Notes: generated by a model from the letters alone, not told the origin. A stretch of 64,000 nucleotides of DNA from Micromonospora echinospora (GCF_014203425.1 NZ_JACHJC010000001.1:6589501-6653500); one strand, 5' to 3'. Positions 8,420 through 18,081 are shown, counted from the stretch's first letter. Numbers and translations: made by a program.

Positions 8420-8992
8420 ATGCGCGACGACGAGTACCCCACCCCCGTGTCCGATCCCGAGGCGGCGGGCCTGCCCGACACCGCCGACGACGACTCCACC
8501 GCCAACGACGACGTGCTCACCGGGCGCGAGGCGGACGGCCCCGAGCCGGCGCAGCTCCCCGGCGACCGCACGCCGGTCGCGGTGGACCAGTTCGGCACCA
8601 CGGCGGAGGAGCAGCTCGACGGCGAGTCGCTGGACTACAAACTCGAGCGCGAGCAGTACGAGCGTCCCGCCGACGACCCGCTCGCCGGCCCCGTCGACCC
8701 GGACATCGCCGCCGAGGCGGACAGCGAGGAGGCCGCCGCGCAGGCCCAGCTCGACGCCGACGTGATCGACCCGGGCCCGGTCTCCGACCCGAACTCCCCC
8801 GTGTCCGTGTACGACCACGGCCAGCTCGGCACCGTCGCCGACCACCAGGTGGGCCGGCTGGTCGAGCCGGACGAGGGCGCGCACACCGACCAGGAGACCG
8901 ACAACGTCGCCTACGACGCGGGCGCGGCCGGCGGCGGCGCCAGCGCCGAGGAGCTGGCGGTGCACGAGACCCGGGCGCCGGAGGCGCACTAG
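8420..8992 (+). CDS. DUF5709 acidic protein
   Basis: 190 residues, strongly acidic and probably largely disordered, with the segments EEQLDGESLDYKLERE and GRLVEPDEGAHTD typical of the actinobacterial DUF5709 family. No function is known. ATG at 8420 lies shortly after a TAGTTC stretch (8408-8413), so a leaderless start is possible. Its TAG stop overlaps the stop of the convergent response regulator by 4 bases. Confidence 0.82.
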   Translation: MRDDEYPTPVSDPEAAGLPDTADDDSTANDDVLTGREADGPEPAQLPGDRTPVAVDQFGTTAEEQLDGESLDYKLEREQYERPADDPLAGPVDPDIAAEADSEEAAAQAQLDADVIDPGPVSDPNSPVSVYDHGQLGTVADHQVGRLVEPDEGAHTDQETDNVAYDAGAAGGGASAEELAVHETRAPEAH

Positions 8993-9636
8993 CCGTCCAG
9001 GCCCCGCTCGATGGCGTACCGGGTCAGCTCGACCCGGTTGTGCAACTGGAGCTTGCCCAGGGTGTTCTGCACGTGGTTCTGCACGGTCCGGTGGGACAGG
9101 CCCAGCCGGTCGGCGATCTGCTTGTAGGACAGCCCCTTGGCGACCAGACGCAGCACCTCGGTCTCCCGCTCGGTGAGCCGGGGCGCGTCGTCGTGCGGGG
9201 CGGGCGGCGTCGCGGCCAGCCGCCGGTACTCCCCCAGCACCAGCCCGGCCAGGCCGGGCGTGAACACCGGCTCACCGGCCGCCGTACGGCGGACCGCGTC
9301 CAGGAACTCCGCCGGGGCGGCCGACTTGACCAGGTAGCCGGTGGCACCGGCCTTGACCGCGTCCAGCACGCCCTGCGGCTCGCCGCTGGCCGAGAGCATC
9401 AGCACCCGCACGTCAGGCAACAGAGCGCGCAGCCCTCGGATCACCTCGACGCCGGAGATGTCCGGCAGCTGGAGGTCGAGCACGACCAGGTCGGGGCGGG
9501 CCGCCGCGGCCACCCGTACCGCCTGCCGGCCCTCGCCGCTGGTCGCCACCACCTGGTGACCCGCCTCGGTGAGGTCGCGGGCCACGCCCTCGCGCCACAT
9601 CGGGTGGTCGTCGACCACCATCACCCGGATGCTCAC
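8989..9636 (-). CDS. Response regulator, NarL/FixJ (LuxR-HTH) family
   Basis: 215 residues: receiver domain (VVDDHP acidic pocket, phospho-acceptor Asp54 in VLDLQLPD, Lys in YLVKSAAPAE) followed by a LuxR-type HTH (LTERETEVLRLVAKGLSYKQIA...HRTVQNHV). The GTG start overlaps the TGA of the upstream histidine kinase in a GTGA arrangement, so the pair is translationally coupled. It should act as the DNA-binding output of that kinase; its targets are unknown. Confidence 0.93.
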   Translation of the reverse strand: MSIRVMVVDDHPMWREGVARDLTEAGHQVVATSGEGRQAVRVAAAARPDLVVLDLQLPDISGVEVIRGLRALLPDVRVLMLSASGEPQGVLDAVKAGATGYLVKSAAPAEFLDAVRRTAAGEPVFTPGLAGLVLGEYRRLAATPPAPHDDAPRLTERETEVLRLVAKGLSYKQIADRLGLSHRTVQNHVQNTLGKLQLHNRVELTRYAIERGLDG

Positions 9637-10766
9637 CCGCGGCTCCTCGGCACGATCAGCTCGATCTCGGTGCCGGCGCCCGGCGCGGACACGATCCGCA
9701 CCTCGCCGCCCAGGTCGGCCACCCGGCCCTGGATTGACTGCGCCACCCCGAGCCGCCCCTGCGCGGCGGCCTCCACCAGCCGCCCGTCCGGGATGCCCGG
9801 CCCCTCGTCGCGTACCGAGACGGTCACCGTCTCCTCCTCGTCCTCGATCAGCACCCAGGCCCGTCCACCGGCGTGCCGGGCCACGTTGTCCAGCGCCGCG
9901 CCGACCGCCGCGCCCAGCTCACCGGCGGCCCGCGCCGGCAGCGGCACCGGCGTGGCGGGCGCGGACACCACGACAGTGGCCGAGGCGTACCTGTCGATCA
10001 GGTCGCGCAGGTCCTGCTCGGCCCCGGCCGGGTCCGGCGGCGCGCCCGCCCGGCCGATGAGCGCCCGCAGCGCCGCCTCCTGCTCGCCGGCCAGCCGGGC
10101 CAGCTCGGCCGCCTCGCCGTCCAGGTCCGCGCCGCGCCGTCGGACCAGCGCGAGCACCTGGAGCACGGAGTCGTGGATGTCGCGGGCCAGCCGTTCCCGT
10201 TCCCGGGTCGCGGCCTCCAGCTCCACCGCCCGCTGCAACCGCTCCTCCGCCTGCACCGCCAGCCGCGCCACGTGCCCGACCACCACCCCGGCGAGCAGCA
10301 TCAGGATCGCGCCGGTCAGCGCGGACGGGCTGATCCGGTCCCGGGTGGCGAGGTCGGCGCCGCCGAGCACCAGCGCGGCCACCGCGCCACGCCGCCGCCC
10401 GCCGGAGACCGCCCAGGCCAGCACCGGCCCGGCCAGCCAGGCGGCGGTCAGCATCGGCACACCGGCGGCGAGCGCCGCCCGGCCGACCACCCAGGGCGTG
10501 ACCAGGATGATCGCCAGCACCACACCGAGGTCGGCCAGCAGCAGCGGCCAGCGCCGCCCGGCCGGGCGGCCGTAGCCGGCCGCCGTCACGCCGCTCCAGG
10601 CCAGCATCGCCAGCAGGACGCCGCCCGCGGCGACCGGGTGCGCGTAGCTGCCCGCGTCGCGCAACACGACCAGCCCGACGTACGCGAGCGCGGCGAAGCG
10701 GAACACCGCGATGGAGCGCCAGAACGGGCCCTCGAGACCGGAGGACGACGGCATGTGCGCCACCAT
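9633..10766 (-). CDS. Membrane sensor histidine kinase, HisKA_3 type
   Basis: About 377 residues. The N-terminal half carries roughly five or six hydrophobic helices (ALAYVGLVVLRDAG through ILMLLAGVVVGHVARLAV). The dimerisation box is RERLARDIHDSVLQVLALV with the phospho-accepting His, and the HATPase domain follows (DNVARHAGG, DEGPGIPDG). The layout, with an N-terminal multi-helix sensor and a NarL-family partner, is that of MacS-like actinobacterial kinases. Start at ATG 10766; ATG 10754 is four codons downstream and also possible. The signal is unknown and probably sensed in or near the membrane. Confidence 0.88.
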   Translation of the reverse strand: MVAHMPSSSGLEGPFWRSIAVFRFAALAYVGLVVLRDAGSYAHPVAAGGVLLAMLAWSGVTAAGYGRPAGRRWPLLLADLGVVLAIILVTPWVVGRAALAAGVPMLTAAWLAGPVLAWAVSGGRRRGAVAALVLGGADLATRDRISPSALTGAILMLLAGVVVGHVARLAVQAEERLQRAVELEAATRERERLARDIHDSVLQVLALVRRRGADLDGEAAELARLAGEQEAALRALIGRAGAPPDPAGAEQDLRDLIDRYASATVVVSAPATPVPLPARAAGELGAAVGAALDNVARHAGGRAWVLIEDEEETVTVSVRDEGPGIPDGRLVEAAAQGRLGVAQSIQGRVADLGGEVRIVSAPGAGTEIELIVPRSRG

Positions 10767-10869
10767 GTCACAGCCGGTCGAGGGGACCCCTGTCGGTGCG
10801 GCCCGAGAAACCCTGACGTACGGTTGAAATGCCGCGAAAGTCGTCGAGAGCCATCGTCGGGACGGGGTC

Positions 10870-11337
10870 ATGACAGACGCAGAACTCCCCGCACCGCGTA
10901 CGGTTGTGCCCATCGAACCTTCCCTCCTTCTCGCCACGGCCTTCGGCCAAGCGCAGGTGACCGAGCTGCGGCACTCGGTGACCTCCTGCGCGCGCGACTC
11001 GGGCCTGTCCGGCCAACGGCTGGACGACTTCGTGCTGGCGGTCAACGAGCTGATCACCAACGCGGTGCGGCACGGCGGCGGGCAGGGCTGGTTGCGGCTC
11101 TGGGAGCGCGACGCCGAACTGGTCTGCGAGGTCGCCGACCACGGGCACGGGATCAGCGAGCGGCGGCTACGCGACCGTGACCGGCCGGCGCCGGACACCG
11201 CCGGCGGCTGGGGCCTATGGCTGGCCCGCGAGCTGAGCGACACGATGGAGGTGGAGACCGGCGACGCCGGCACGGTCGTCCGCATCACCGCCGCGCTCGC
11301 CACCCGGCAGTCCGCCACCGGCCCGCGGGACGGCTGA
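10870..11337 (+). CDS. Anti-sigma-factor-type GHKL ATPase (RsbW-like)
   Basis: 155 residues forming a single HATPase_c_2 domain: N box VNELITNAVRHGGG, G1 box VADHGHGI, and GGWGLWLARELSD. Such proteins are serine kinases and anti-sigma factors in actinobacterial stress regulation. ATG at 10870 is preceded by GGGACGGGG. It stands alone, divergent from the kinase gene and convergent with the PRPP synthetase gene; the sigma partner is not visible nearby. Confidence 0.85.
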   Translation: MTDAELPAPRTVVPIEPSLLLATAFGQAQVTELRHSVTSCARDSGLSGQRLDDFVLAVNELITNAVRHGGGQGWLRLWERDAELVCEVADHGHGISERRLRDRDRPAPDTAGGWGLWLARELSDTMEVETGDAGTVVRITAALATRQSATGPRDG

Positions 11338-11361
11338 CAGGCCGCCCGGCCGCCCGCCCGT

Positions 11362-12300
11362 TCAGCCGAAGAGCGCGCTGACCGACTCCCCGTTGTGGAT
11401 CCGCCGCATCGCCTCGGCCAGGGCCGGCGCCACCGACAGCACCTCCAGCTTCGGCACCCGCTTCTGCGCCGGGATCGGCACCGTGTTGGTGCAGACGATC
11501 TCCAGTACGCCCTCCTGCGCGCTCAGCCGCTCCAGCGCCCCGCTGGAGAAGAGCCCGTGGGTGCACGCGAGCCGGATCGAGCGGACCTGCCGCTCGCGCA
11601 GGTGCGAGATCAGCTCGATCACCGTGCTGCCCTTGGCGATCTCGTCGTCCAGCACGATCACGTCCCGGTCAGCCACGTCGCCGATGATGGTGCTGATCTG
11701 CACCCGGTCGTCGCTGAAGCGCTGCTTCGCGCCGGCCGCCACCGGCGTACCGAGCATCCGGGCGAACGCGGCGGCCTCCTTGGCATTGCCCAGGTCCGGC
11801 GAGACCACCACCGCGTTGCTCAGGTCGTGCCCCTTGAAGTGCGCGGCCAGCTCGCGCAGCGCGTGCAGGTGGTCCACCGGGACGCTGAAGAAGCCGTGCA
11901 CCTGCGGCGAGTGCAGCGTCATGGCCAGCACCCGGTGCGCGCCGGCGGAGGTGAGCAGGTCGGCGACGAGCCGGCCACCGATGGAGATGCGGGGCGCGTC
12001 CTTCTTGTCCGACCGGGCGTACGCGTAGTGCGGCAGCACCACGGTGATCCGGGCGGCCGAAGCGCCCCGGGCCGCGTCGATCATGAGCAGCAGCTCGACC
12101 AGGTGCTCCTGGACCGGCGGCACCAGCGGCTGGATGAGGAAGACGTCGCGCTCCCGGCAGTTCGCCTGCAACTGCACCTCCAGGCAGTCGTTGGCGAACC
12201 GGGACACCCGTACCGGATGCAACGGGACGTGGAGGTGGGCGCAGATCTCGGCGGCGAGGACGGGATGGGCCGACCCGCTGAACACGGCAATGTCACGCAC
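11362..12300 (-). CDS. prs: Ribose-phosphate pyrophosphokinase, divergent
   Basis: 312 residues, normal length for a PRPP synthetase, which makes PRPP from ribose-5-phosphate and ATP. The fold is clear ([37 protein letters not shown]). Several signature positions differ from the housekeeping enzyme: the ribose-phosphate loop is DDEIAKGST instead of DDMIDTGGT, and the flexible-loop region reads [11 protein letters not shown]. It may be a second, specialised copy. The GTG start at 12300 follows TACGAT (plus-strand 12309-12314) by 8 bases, a leaderless start, and diverges from glpK. Confidence 0.85.
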   Translation of the reverse strand: MRDIAVFSGSAHPVLAAEICAHLHVPLHPVRVSRFANDCLEVQLQANCRERDVFLIQPLVPPVQEHLVELLLMIDAARGASAARITVVLPHYAYARSDKKDAPRISIGGRLVADLLTSAGAHRVLAMTLHSPQVHGFFSVPVDHLHALRELAAHFKGHDLSNAVVVSPDLGNAKEAAAFARMLGTPVAAGAKQRFSDDRVQISTIIGDVADRDVIVLDDEIAKGSTVIELISHLRERQVRSIRLACTHGLFSSGALERLSAQEGVLEIVCTNTVPIPAQKRVPKLEVLSVAPALAEAMRRIHNGESVSALFG

Positions 12301-12308
12301 GTCTGTTG

Positions 12309-12358
12309 ATCGTACGGGCCGCCGGAGGAAGACGGTGGACACTGGCGGCGGGTACGGT
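12309..12358. promoter_or_regulatory. Divergent leaderless promoters of prs and glpK
   Basis: A minus-strand TACGAT (plus 12309-12314) lies 8 bases before the prs GTG, and a plus-strand TACGGT (12353-12358) lies 6 bases before the glpK GTG at 12365. Both fit TANNNT -10 elements whose transcripts would start at the start codon. The whole intergenic space is only 64 bases. Confidence 0.55.
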
Positions 12359-12364
12359 GCTGCC

Positions 12365-13849
12365 GTGACCGCAGAGTTCGTCGCCGCCATCGACCAGGGC
12401 ACCACGTCGTCGCGCTGCATCGTCTTCGACCGGGCCGGCGAGATCGTCGCCGTCGCCCAGCGCGAGCACCGGCAGATCTTCCCCCGGCCCGGCTGGGTGG
12501 AACACGACGCCGAGGAGATCTGGACGAACGTCGAGCACGTGGTGCGCGAGGCGCTGGCGAGCGCCGACATCGGCACCGAGATGCTGGCCGCGGTGGGCAT
12601 CACCAACCAGCGGGAGACCACTGTGGTGTGGGACCGGGCGACCGGCCGCCCGGTGGCGAACGCGATCGTCTGGCAGGACACCCGCACCGGCCCGCTGCTG
12701 CGTGAGCTGGCCGGGACGTACGACCAGGAACGGCTGCGGTCCCGCACCGGTCTGACCCCGGCCACCTACTTCGCCGGGCCGAAGCTGCGCTGGCTGCTCG
12801 ACAACGTCGACGGGCTGCGCGAGCGGGCCGAACGCGGCGAGGTGCTGTTCGGGACCATGGACAGCTGGCTGATCTGGAAGCTGACCGGCCGGCACGTCAC
12901 CGACGTGACGAACGCCAGCCGCACGATGCTGATGGACCTGGAGACGCTCGACTGGGCCCCGGAGCTGCTCGACGCGCTGCGGATCCCGGCCGCCGTGCTG
13001 CCCGAGATCCGCAGCTCGGCCGAGGTGTACGGCACCGCGCAGGGGGTGCTGGCCGGAGTGCCGGTCGCCAGCGCGCTCGGTGACCAGCAGGCAGCGTTGT
13101 TCGGGCAGACGTGCTTCCAGCCCGGCGAGGCCAAGTGCACCTACGGCACCGGCAGCTTCCTGCTGCTCAACACCGGCGCCAGCCCGGTGCCGTCGCGGCA
13201 CGGCCTGCTCACCACCGTGGCGTACCGGATCGAGGGCCAGCCCGCCGTGTACGCGCTGGAGGGCGCCATCGCGGTCACCGGCTCGCTGGTGCAGTGGCTG
13301 CGCGACAACCTCGGCCTGATCTCCAGCGCCCCGCAGGTCGAGGAGCTGGCCCGCACCGTCGACGACAACGGCGGCTGCTACGTGGTGCCGGCCTTCTCCG
13401 GCCTGTTCGCCCCGCACTGGCGCAGCGACGCCCGGGGCGTGATCGCCGGGCTGACCGGCTACATCACCAAAGGGCACCTGGCCCGCGCGGTGCTGGAGGC
13501 GTCCGCCTTCCAGACCCGCGAGGTGGTCGACGCCATGAACGCCGACTCCGACGTGGCGCTGCGCCGGCTGCGGGTCGACGGCGGGATGACCGGCAACGAG
13601 CTGCTCATGCAGTTCCTCGCCGACGTGCTGGACGTGCCGGTCGTACGGTCCCGGATCACCGAGACGACGTGCCTCGGCGCCGCGTACGCCGCCGGCCTGG
13701 CCGTCGGGTTCTGGCCCGACCTGGCGACGCTGCGCGAGAAGTGGCGTTCGGACGCGCAGTGGGAGTCGACGATGGACCCGGCGCACCGGGAGCGTGAGCT
13801 GCGCCAGTGGCACAAGGCGGTCCAGCGCACGCTCGACTGGGCCGAGTGA
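12365..13849 (+). CDS. glpK: Glycerol kinase
   Basis: 494 residues. FGGY kinase that phosphorylates glycerol to sn-glycerol-3-phosphate. Signature segments: [66 protein letters not shown] and [14 protein letters not shown]. No glpF or glpD is adjacent, so glycerol uptake and oxidation are encoded elsewhere. GTG start with a TACGGT -10 six bases upstream. The stop is 3 bases from the convergent purC stop. Confidence 0.95.
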   Translation: MTAEFVAAIDQGTTSSRCIVFDRAGEIVAVAQREHRQIFPRPGWVEHDAEEIWTNVEHVVREALASADIGTEMLAAVGITNQRETTVVWDRATGRPVANAIVWQDTRTGPLLRELAGTYDQERLRSRTGLTPATYFAGPKLRWLLDNVDGLRERAERGEVLFGTMDSWLIWKLTGRHVTDVTNASRTMLMDLETLDWAPELLDALRIPAAVLPEIRSSAEVYGTAQGVLAGVPVASALGDQQAALFGQTCFQPGEAKCTYGTGSFLLLNTGASPVPSRHGLLTTVAYRIEGQPAVYALEGAIAVTGSLVQWLRDNLGLISSAPQVEELARTVDDNGGCYVVPAFSGLFAPHWRSDARGVIAGLTGYITKGHLARAVLEASAFQTREVVDAMNADSDVALRRLRVDGGMTGNELLMQFLADVLDVPVVRSRITETTCLGAAYAAGLAVGFWPDLATLREKWRSDAQWESTMDPAHRERELRQWHKAVQRTLDWAE

Positions 13850-13852
13850 GCG

Positions 13853-14686
13853 TCAGTCCCAGCGGTTGCCGGTGAGCTTCTCGTACACCTCGACGTAGCG
13901 GGCCCGGGTCGCCTCGATCACCTCGGCCGGCACCTCCGGCGCGGGCGGCTGCTTGTCCCAGCCGGCGGCCGTGGCCCAGTCCCGCACGTACTGCTTGTCG
14001 TAGGAGAACTGGGCGCGACCCGGCTGGTACGACTCGGCCGGCCAGAACCGGGACGAGTCGGAGGTGAGCACCTCGTCGCCGAGGACCAGCGTGCCGTCCG
14101 CCGCCCAGCCCAGCTCCAGCTTCGTGTCCGCGATCAGGATGCCCCGCTCGGCGGCGATCTCCGCGCCACGCCGGTAGACGTCGATGGTGATCTGCCGCAG
14201 CCGCTCCGCCAGCTCCGGTCCGACCTTGTCGACCACCTGCTCGTACGTGATCGGCTCGTCGTGTTCGCCCTTCGGGGCCTTCGTCGTCGGCGTGAAGATC
14301 GGCTCGGGCAGGATCGACGCCTCCACCAGGCCGCGGGGCAGCGGCACCCCGCAGACCGAGCCGGAGCGCTGGTACTCGGCGAAGCCGCTGCCGGTCAGGT
14401 AGCCCCGGGCCACGCACTCGACCGGCACCATCTCCAGCCGGCGGCAGCGGATCGCCCGGCCGGCGAACTCCGCCGGCACGTCAGTCGCGGAGATCACGTG
14501 GTTCGGCACCAGGTCGGACAGCTGCTCGAACCACCACAGCGACAGCGCGGTGAGCAGGCGGCCCTTGTCCGGGATCGGGGTCGGCAGCACCACGTCGTAG
14601 ATGGAGACGCGGTCGGTGGCGACCAGGATCAGGTCCTCGCCGTCGGCGTAGACGTCCCGGACCTTGCCCGAGTGCAGAAGTTCCAC
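13853..14686 (-). CDS. purC: SAICAR synthetase
   Basis: Phosphoribosylaminoimidazole-succinocarboxamide synthase, seventh step (eighth in some counts) of purine synthesis, joining CAIR and aspartate with ATP. 277 residues. Conserved segments: LLHSGKVRDVYADGEDLILVATDRVS with SIYDVVLPTPIPDKG, VECVARGYLTGSG, TPTTKAPKGEHDEPI, IADTKLELG and DEVLTSDSSRFWPAESY. GTG at 14686 (VELLHSGK) is the only start that keeps the conserved N-terminus without a long extension. It is a lone pur gene here. Confidence 0.94.
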   Translation of the reverse strand: MELLHSGKVRDVYADGEDLILVATDRVSIYDVVLPTPIPDKGRLLTALSLWWFEQLSDLVPNHVISATDVPAEFAGRAIRCRRLEMVPVECVARGYLTGSGFAEYQRSGSVCGVPLPRGLVEASILPEPIFTPTTKAPKGEHDEPITYEQVVDKVGPELAERLRQITIDVYRRGAEIAAERGILIADTKLELGWAADGTLVLGDEVLTSDSSRFWPAESYQPGRAQFSYDKQYVRDWATAAGWDKQPPAPEVPAEVIEATRARYVEVYEKLTGNRWD

Positions 14687-14807
14687 GGCGCTAGTACACC
14701 ATGACCGGCGGGGCGGCCCGGCGCGCCCACCGGCGGTCCCGCCCGGCGTTGACACCCCGCCGGGGGCCGGTGAAATGATCCGTCCACCGACGTTCGGAGA
14801 GAGATCC

Positions 14808-16133
14808 GTGCCCGCAGCGCAGTCCGTACCCCGTCCCGGCCTCGACCGGCGACGGCTTCTCGGCGCGCTCGCCGGGCTACCGCTGCTCGGCGGCGGGCTG
14901 CCGTCGCTGGCCGGGTGCAGCCCGGAGGAGACGGCCGCCGACGACGGCCCGGTCGAGCTGTCGGTGTTCTGGTGGGGCGGCGACCGGCGGGCGGCGGCCA
15001 CCGAACAGGCGCTGCGCCTGTACTCGCAGCAGAACCCCCGGGTGAGCTTCCGGGTCACCTGGCAAGGGCTGAGCGGCTACTACGACCGGCTGGCCACCCA
15101 GGCCACCGGCGGCAACCCGCCGGACCTGTTCCAGATCGACGACACCCTGCTCGCCGAGTACGCCGGCCGGGACATCCTGCTCGACCTCAGCCCGTACGCC
15201 GCCGACGGGCGGATCGACCTGCGCGAGGTGCCGGCGCAGCTGGCCCGCTACGGCCAGGTGGACGAGCGGACCGTGGGCGTGCCGGCCGCGCAGACCAGCG
15301 CGGCGCTGGTGTTCAACCGCGCGCTGCTGCGCCGGCTGGACCAGCCCGAGCCGCGCACCGGCATGTCCTGGAAGGAGTACGTCGCCTGGGCCGCCCGCGT
15401 GACCCGCGCCTCCGGCAACCGGGTGGCCGGCACCATGGACGCGTCCGGCGACTACCGGGCGCTCTGGCTCTGGCTGCGCGGCCAGGGCAGCGAGATGTAC
15501 CGGGGGCGGCAGCTCGGTTTCAGCTCGGCCGAGCTGCTCGACTGGTTCGAGTTCTGGGAGGTGGCCCGCTTCAGCCGGGCCACCCCGAGCGCCGCGCTGG
15601 TCGAGCAGGCGGACAGCGGCGAGCTGGCCCGCCAGCTCGTGGTCACCGGGCACACAGCGGCCTCCTTCGCCTGGTCGCACCAGTTGCCGGAGCTGCAACG
15701 CCTGACCGACGACGAGCTGGCGGCGGTGGCCCTCCCGGGCACGCCCGCCGCCCAGTGGCCCCGGGCGTCGATGTACTGGGCCGGCTTCCAGGGCACCCGC
15801 CACCCGGAGGTGGTGGTGAACGTGATCGACTTCCTGACCACGAACGTGGCCGCCGGCCGGCTCCTCGGCGTGGAACGCGGCCTCAACGCCAGCAAGCAGG
15901 TGCGCTCGTTCGTCGTCGCGGACGTGACCGACCGGTCCGAGAAGCGGATGGCCGCGCTCGGCACCGAGCTGGACGAGCTGGCCGGCCCGTCACCCGCGCC
16001 GCCGCCCAAGGGACACGCCAAGGTCCGCACCCTGCTGATCGACGCGGCCGAGAGCATCCGCGGCAAGCGCTCCGGCGCCCGCACCGCGACATCCCGCTTC
16101 ATGGCTCAGGCCAACGCCGCCCTGGCCAGCTGA
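14808..16133 (+). CDS. Tat-type lipoprotein, extracellular solute-binding protein family 1
   Basis: 441 residues. Signal peptide with a twin-arginine-like motif and lipobox (DRRRLLGALAGLPLLGG, then LAGC), so it is probably exported by Tat and lipid-anchored at the cysteine. The mature part is a sugar-type periplasmic binding fold (ELSVFWWGGDRRAAATEQAL, GNPPDLFQIDD, WPRASMYWAGFQGT). No permease or ATPase genes are adjacent, so its ABC transporter partner is unlinked. GTG at 14808 follows GGAGAGAG; ATG at 14775 is a weaker alternative. Confidence 0.87.
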   Translation: MPAAQSVPRPGLDRRRLLGALAGLPLLGGGLPSLAGCSPEETAADDGPVELSVFWWGGDRRAAATEQALRLYSQQNPRVSFRVTWQGLSGYYDRLATQATGGNPPDLFQIDDTLLAEYAGRDILLDLSPYAADGRIDLREVPAQLARYGQVDERTVGVPAAQTSAALVFNRALLRRLDQPEPRTGMSWKEYVAWAARVTRASGNRVAGTMDASGDYRALWLWLRGQGSEMYRGRQLGFSSAELLDWFEFWEVARFSRATPSAALVEQADSGELARQLVVTGHTAASFAWSHQLPELQRLTDDELAAVALPGTPAAQWPRASMYWAGFQGTRHPEVVVNVIDFLTTNVAAGRLLGVERGLNASKQVRSFVVADVTDRSEKRMAALGTELDELAGPSPAPPPKGHAKVRTLLIDAAESIRGKRSGARTATSRFMAQANAALAS

Positions 16134-16139
16134 CCCTCT

Positions 16140-16177
16140 CCCCTCCGCCCGCCCGAAAGGGCGACCGGGCGGCGGGG
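16140..16177. terminator. Hairpin terminator after the binding-protein gene
   Basis: Inverted repeat with 12-base GC arms (CCCCTCCGCCCG and CGGGCGGCGGGG, one mismatch) enclosing a smaller GCCC-GAAA-GGGC hairpin. There is no U-tract, as is common in high-GC actinobacteria. It lies between convergent genes and could serve both. Confidence 0.5.
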
Positions 16178-16198
16178 AGGGCGGGCGCGGGTGTGAGG

Positions 16199-16447
16199 TC
16201 AGCGCGGGGGGCGGTTGCGGCGGTTGCGGGTGAGCAGCACCACCAGCAGCACGATGCCGCCGACCACCACGAGGCAGCAGAGCAGGCCGAGGAAGCCGAA
16301 CCCGCCGCGGGAGCGACGGCGCGCGGCCTCCACCACGATTTCGCCGGTGCCCGACGACGCCCAGGCCGCAACCGGCACGAACACCGAGAGCACGACCGTA
16401 CCGAGGACCGCGCCCAGGCGGCCCCACCACTTGTTCCATGCAGACAT
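16199..16447 (-). CDS. Small membrane protein with signal-like N-terminus
   Basis: 82 residues: an N-terminal hydrophobic stretch (AVLGTVVLSVFVPVAAWA) that could be a cleaved signal or a first helix, a short polar loop with Arg-rich RRRSRGG, then a strong helix (FLGLLCCLVVVGGIVLLVV) and a basic C-terminus. Function unknown. ATG at 16447 has GAGGATGGGGG upstream. It diverges from the MFS exporter gene and may share its control region. Confidence 0.7.
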   Translation of the reverse strand: MSAWNKWWGRLGAVLGTVVLSVFVPVAAWASSGTGEIVVEAARRRSRGGFGFLGLLCCLVVVGGIVLLVVLLTRNRRNRPPR

Positions 16448-16518
16448 GCCCCCATCCTCGCCGAGACACGCAACCGGAGCACGGCGGACGGGGCGGATGT
16501 CGCCGGACACCAGGAATA

Positions 16519-16542
16519 GCCGTCCATTTGGACTGTTAGGGT
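16519..16542 (+). promoter_or_regulatory. Promoter and candidate TetR operator of the exporter gene
   Basis: GTCCA-TT-TGGAC (16522-16533) is a perfect 5+5 inverted repeat, with partial symmetry extending one to three bases further out. It sits immediately upstream of a TAGGGT -10 (16537-16542), which is followed after 6 bases by the ATG at 16549. A repressor bound here would block the promoter. The TetR gene downstream of the exporter is the natural candidate. Confidence 0.5.
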
Positions 16543-16548
16543 CGGCTG

Positions 16549-18081
16549 ATGACATCCTCCCTGCCCGCAGGCCCCGTACAGGCACGCGCCGGAAAGCGGG
16601 AGTGGGCAGCCCTCGTGGTGCTCGTCCTCGTGGTCCTTCTCCTGGCAATCGACGGGACCGTCCTCTACCTCGCCGTCCCGTCGCTGACGGAGGACATCGG
16701 GCCCACCGCCACCCAGATCCTGTGGATCGGTGACATCTACGCCTTCGTGCTCGCCGGGCTCCTGATCACGATGGGCAACATCGCCGACCGGATCGGCCGC
16801 AAGCGGCTGCTCATGATCGGCACTGTGGGGTTCGGCTCGGCGTCCGTGCTGGCGGCGTTCGCCTCCACCCCGGAGGTGCTGATCGCGGCCCGCGCCCTGC
16901 TCGGCCTGGCCGGCGCCACGTTGATGCCGTCGACGCTCTCGATCGTCCGGTCGATGTTCGCCGATCGCGCTCAGCGGGCCAGGGCCATCGCGATCTGGTC
17001 GGCCGGGGCGACGGCGGGAGCCGCGCTTGGCCCACTGGTGGGCGGCGCGCTGCTGGAGCGCTTCTGGTGGGGCTCGGTCTTCCTGATCAACGTGCCGGTG
17101 ATGGTGCTCGCGCTGGTCGCGGGCCGGCTGCTGCTGCCGGAGTCGAAGGGCGAGGCGCCGGCCCGGATCGACGTGGTTTCCTCGGCGCTGTCCATCCTCA
17201 CGATCGTCCCGCTGGTCTTCGCCCTCAAGCGTCTCTTCAGTGACGGGGCGGACGCCGTCACCGTGGCGGCCGCCGCGACGGGGCTGCTGGCCGGATGGTG
17301 GTTCGTACGCCGGCAGAACCGGCTGGCGGTGCCACTGCTGGACGTCTCGCTGTTCAAGGTGCCGGCGTTCTCGGGGGCGCTGGCCGCCAACGTGCTGGCC
17401 ATCTTCGGGTTCCTCGGGCTGCTGTTCTTCTTCTCCCAGTACCTGCAACTGGTTCGCGGCTTCGGCCCGCTGAAGGCCGGCGCCGCCGAACTTCCCGGGA
17501 CACTTGCCGCGGTGCTCGTCGTCGCGCTGATCGGCGTCCTGCTCTCGCGGCTGGGGGCGGGCCGCGCGATCGGGCTGGGACTGATGGTCGCCGCTGTCGG
17601 GCTCACCGTCATGGGGCTGAGCGTCGACGTGCGTACCTACTGGGGGCTGGGCATCGGCCTGGCCGTCATCGGGCTCGGTATCGGTGTCGCCATGACGCTC
17701 TCCACCGACGCCGTCGTCGGCGCCGTCCCGGAGCGGCGGGCGGGCGCCGCGTCAGCGGTGGCCGAGACGGCGTACGAGCTGGGCGGCGCGCTCGGCATCG
17801 CCGTCCTCGGCTCGCTGCACGGGCTGCTCTACCGCTCGTCGCTGGCCCTTCCTGCCGAGACCACCGCCGCCGACCGGGCGCTGGCGGAGGACTCCCTGGC
17901 CGCGGCCGTCTACGGGTCGCCGACGCCTGGCGTGGTGGCCGCGGCGCAGGACGCTTTCGCCCAGGCGATGCAGTCGGCCACCTTCGTCGCTGCCGTGATC
18001 CTGGTCGGCGCCTCGGTCGTGGCGTGGAAGGTCATCCCCTCCGAGCCCGTGCCCACTGGAGGTGCCCGTGCCGGACACTGA
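16549..18081 (+). CDS. MFS exporter, DHA2 (14-helix) family
   Basis: 510 residues with about 14 hydrophobic helices, the size of QacA/SmvA-type drug:proton antiporters. Visible: motif D1-like LAIDGTVLYLAVPSL, motif A GNIADRIGRKRLL, and motif C-like GATAGAALGPLVGG. It probably exports cationic or hydrophobic compounds. Leaderless start (TAGGGT six bases before ATG). The TetR gene begins 14 bases before its stop, so the two are one transcription unit, a standard self-regulated efflux arrangement. Confidence 0.9.
   Translation: MTSSLPAGPVQARAGKREWAALVVLVLVVLLLAIDGTVLYLAVPSLTEDIGPTATQILWIGDIYAFVLAGLLITMGNIADRIGRKRLLMIGTVGFGSASVLAAFASTPEVLIAARALLGLAGATLMPSTLSIVRSMFADRAQRARAIAIWSAGATAGAALGPLVGGALLERFWWGSVFLINVPVMVLALVAGRLLLPESKGEAPARIDVVSSALSILTIVPLVFALKRLFSDGADAVTVAAAATGLLAGWWFVRRQNRLAVPLLDVSLFKVPAFSGALAANVLAIFGFLGLLFFFSQYLQLVRGFGPLKAGAAELPGTLAAVLVVALIGVLLSRLGAGRAIGLGLMVAAVGLTVMGLSVDVRTYWGLGIGLAVIGLGIGVAMTLSTDAVVGAVPERRAGAASAVAETAYELGGALGIAVLGSLHGLLYRSSLALPAETTAADRALAEDSLAAAVYGSPTPGVVAAAQDAFAQAMQSATFVAAVILVGASVVAWKVIPSEPVPTGGARAGH

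Noticed and set aside
14775..14807. ATG at 14775 as the start of the solute-binding lipoprotein
   Set aside because: GTG at 14808 has a clear GGAGAGAG ribosome site and gives a signal peptide of normal length.
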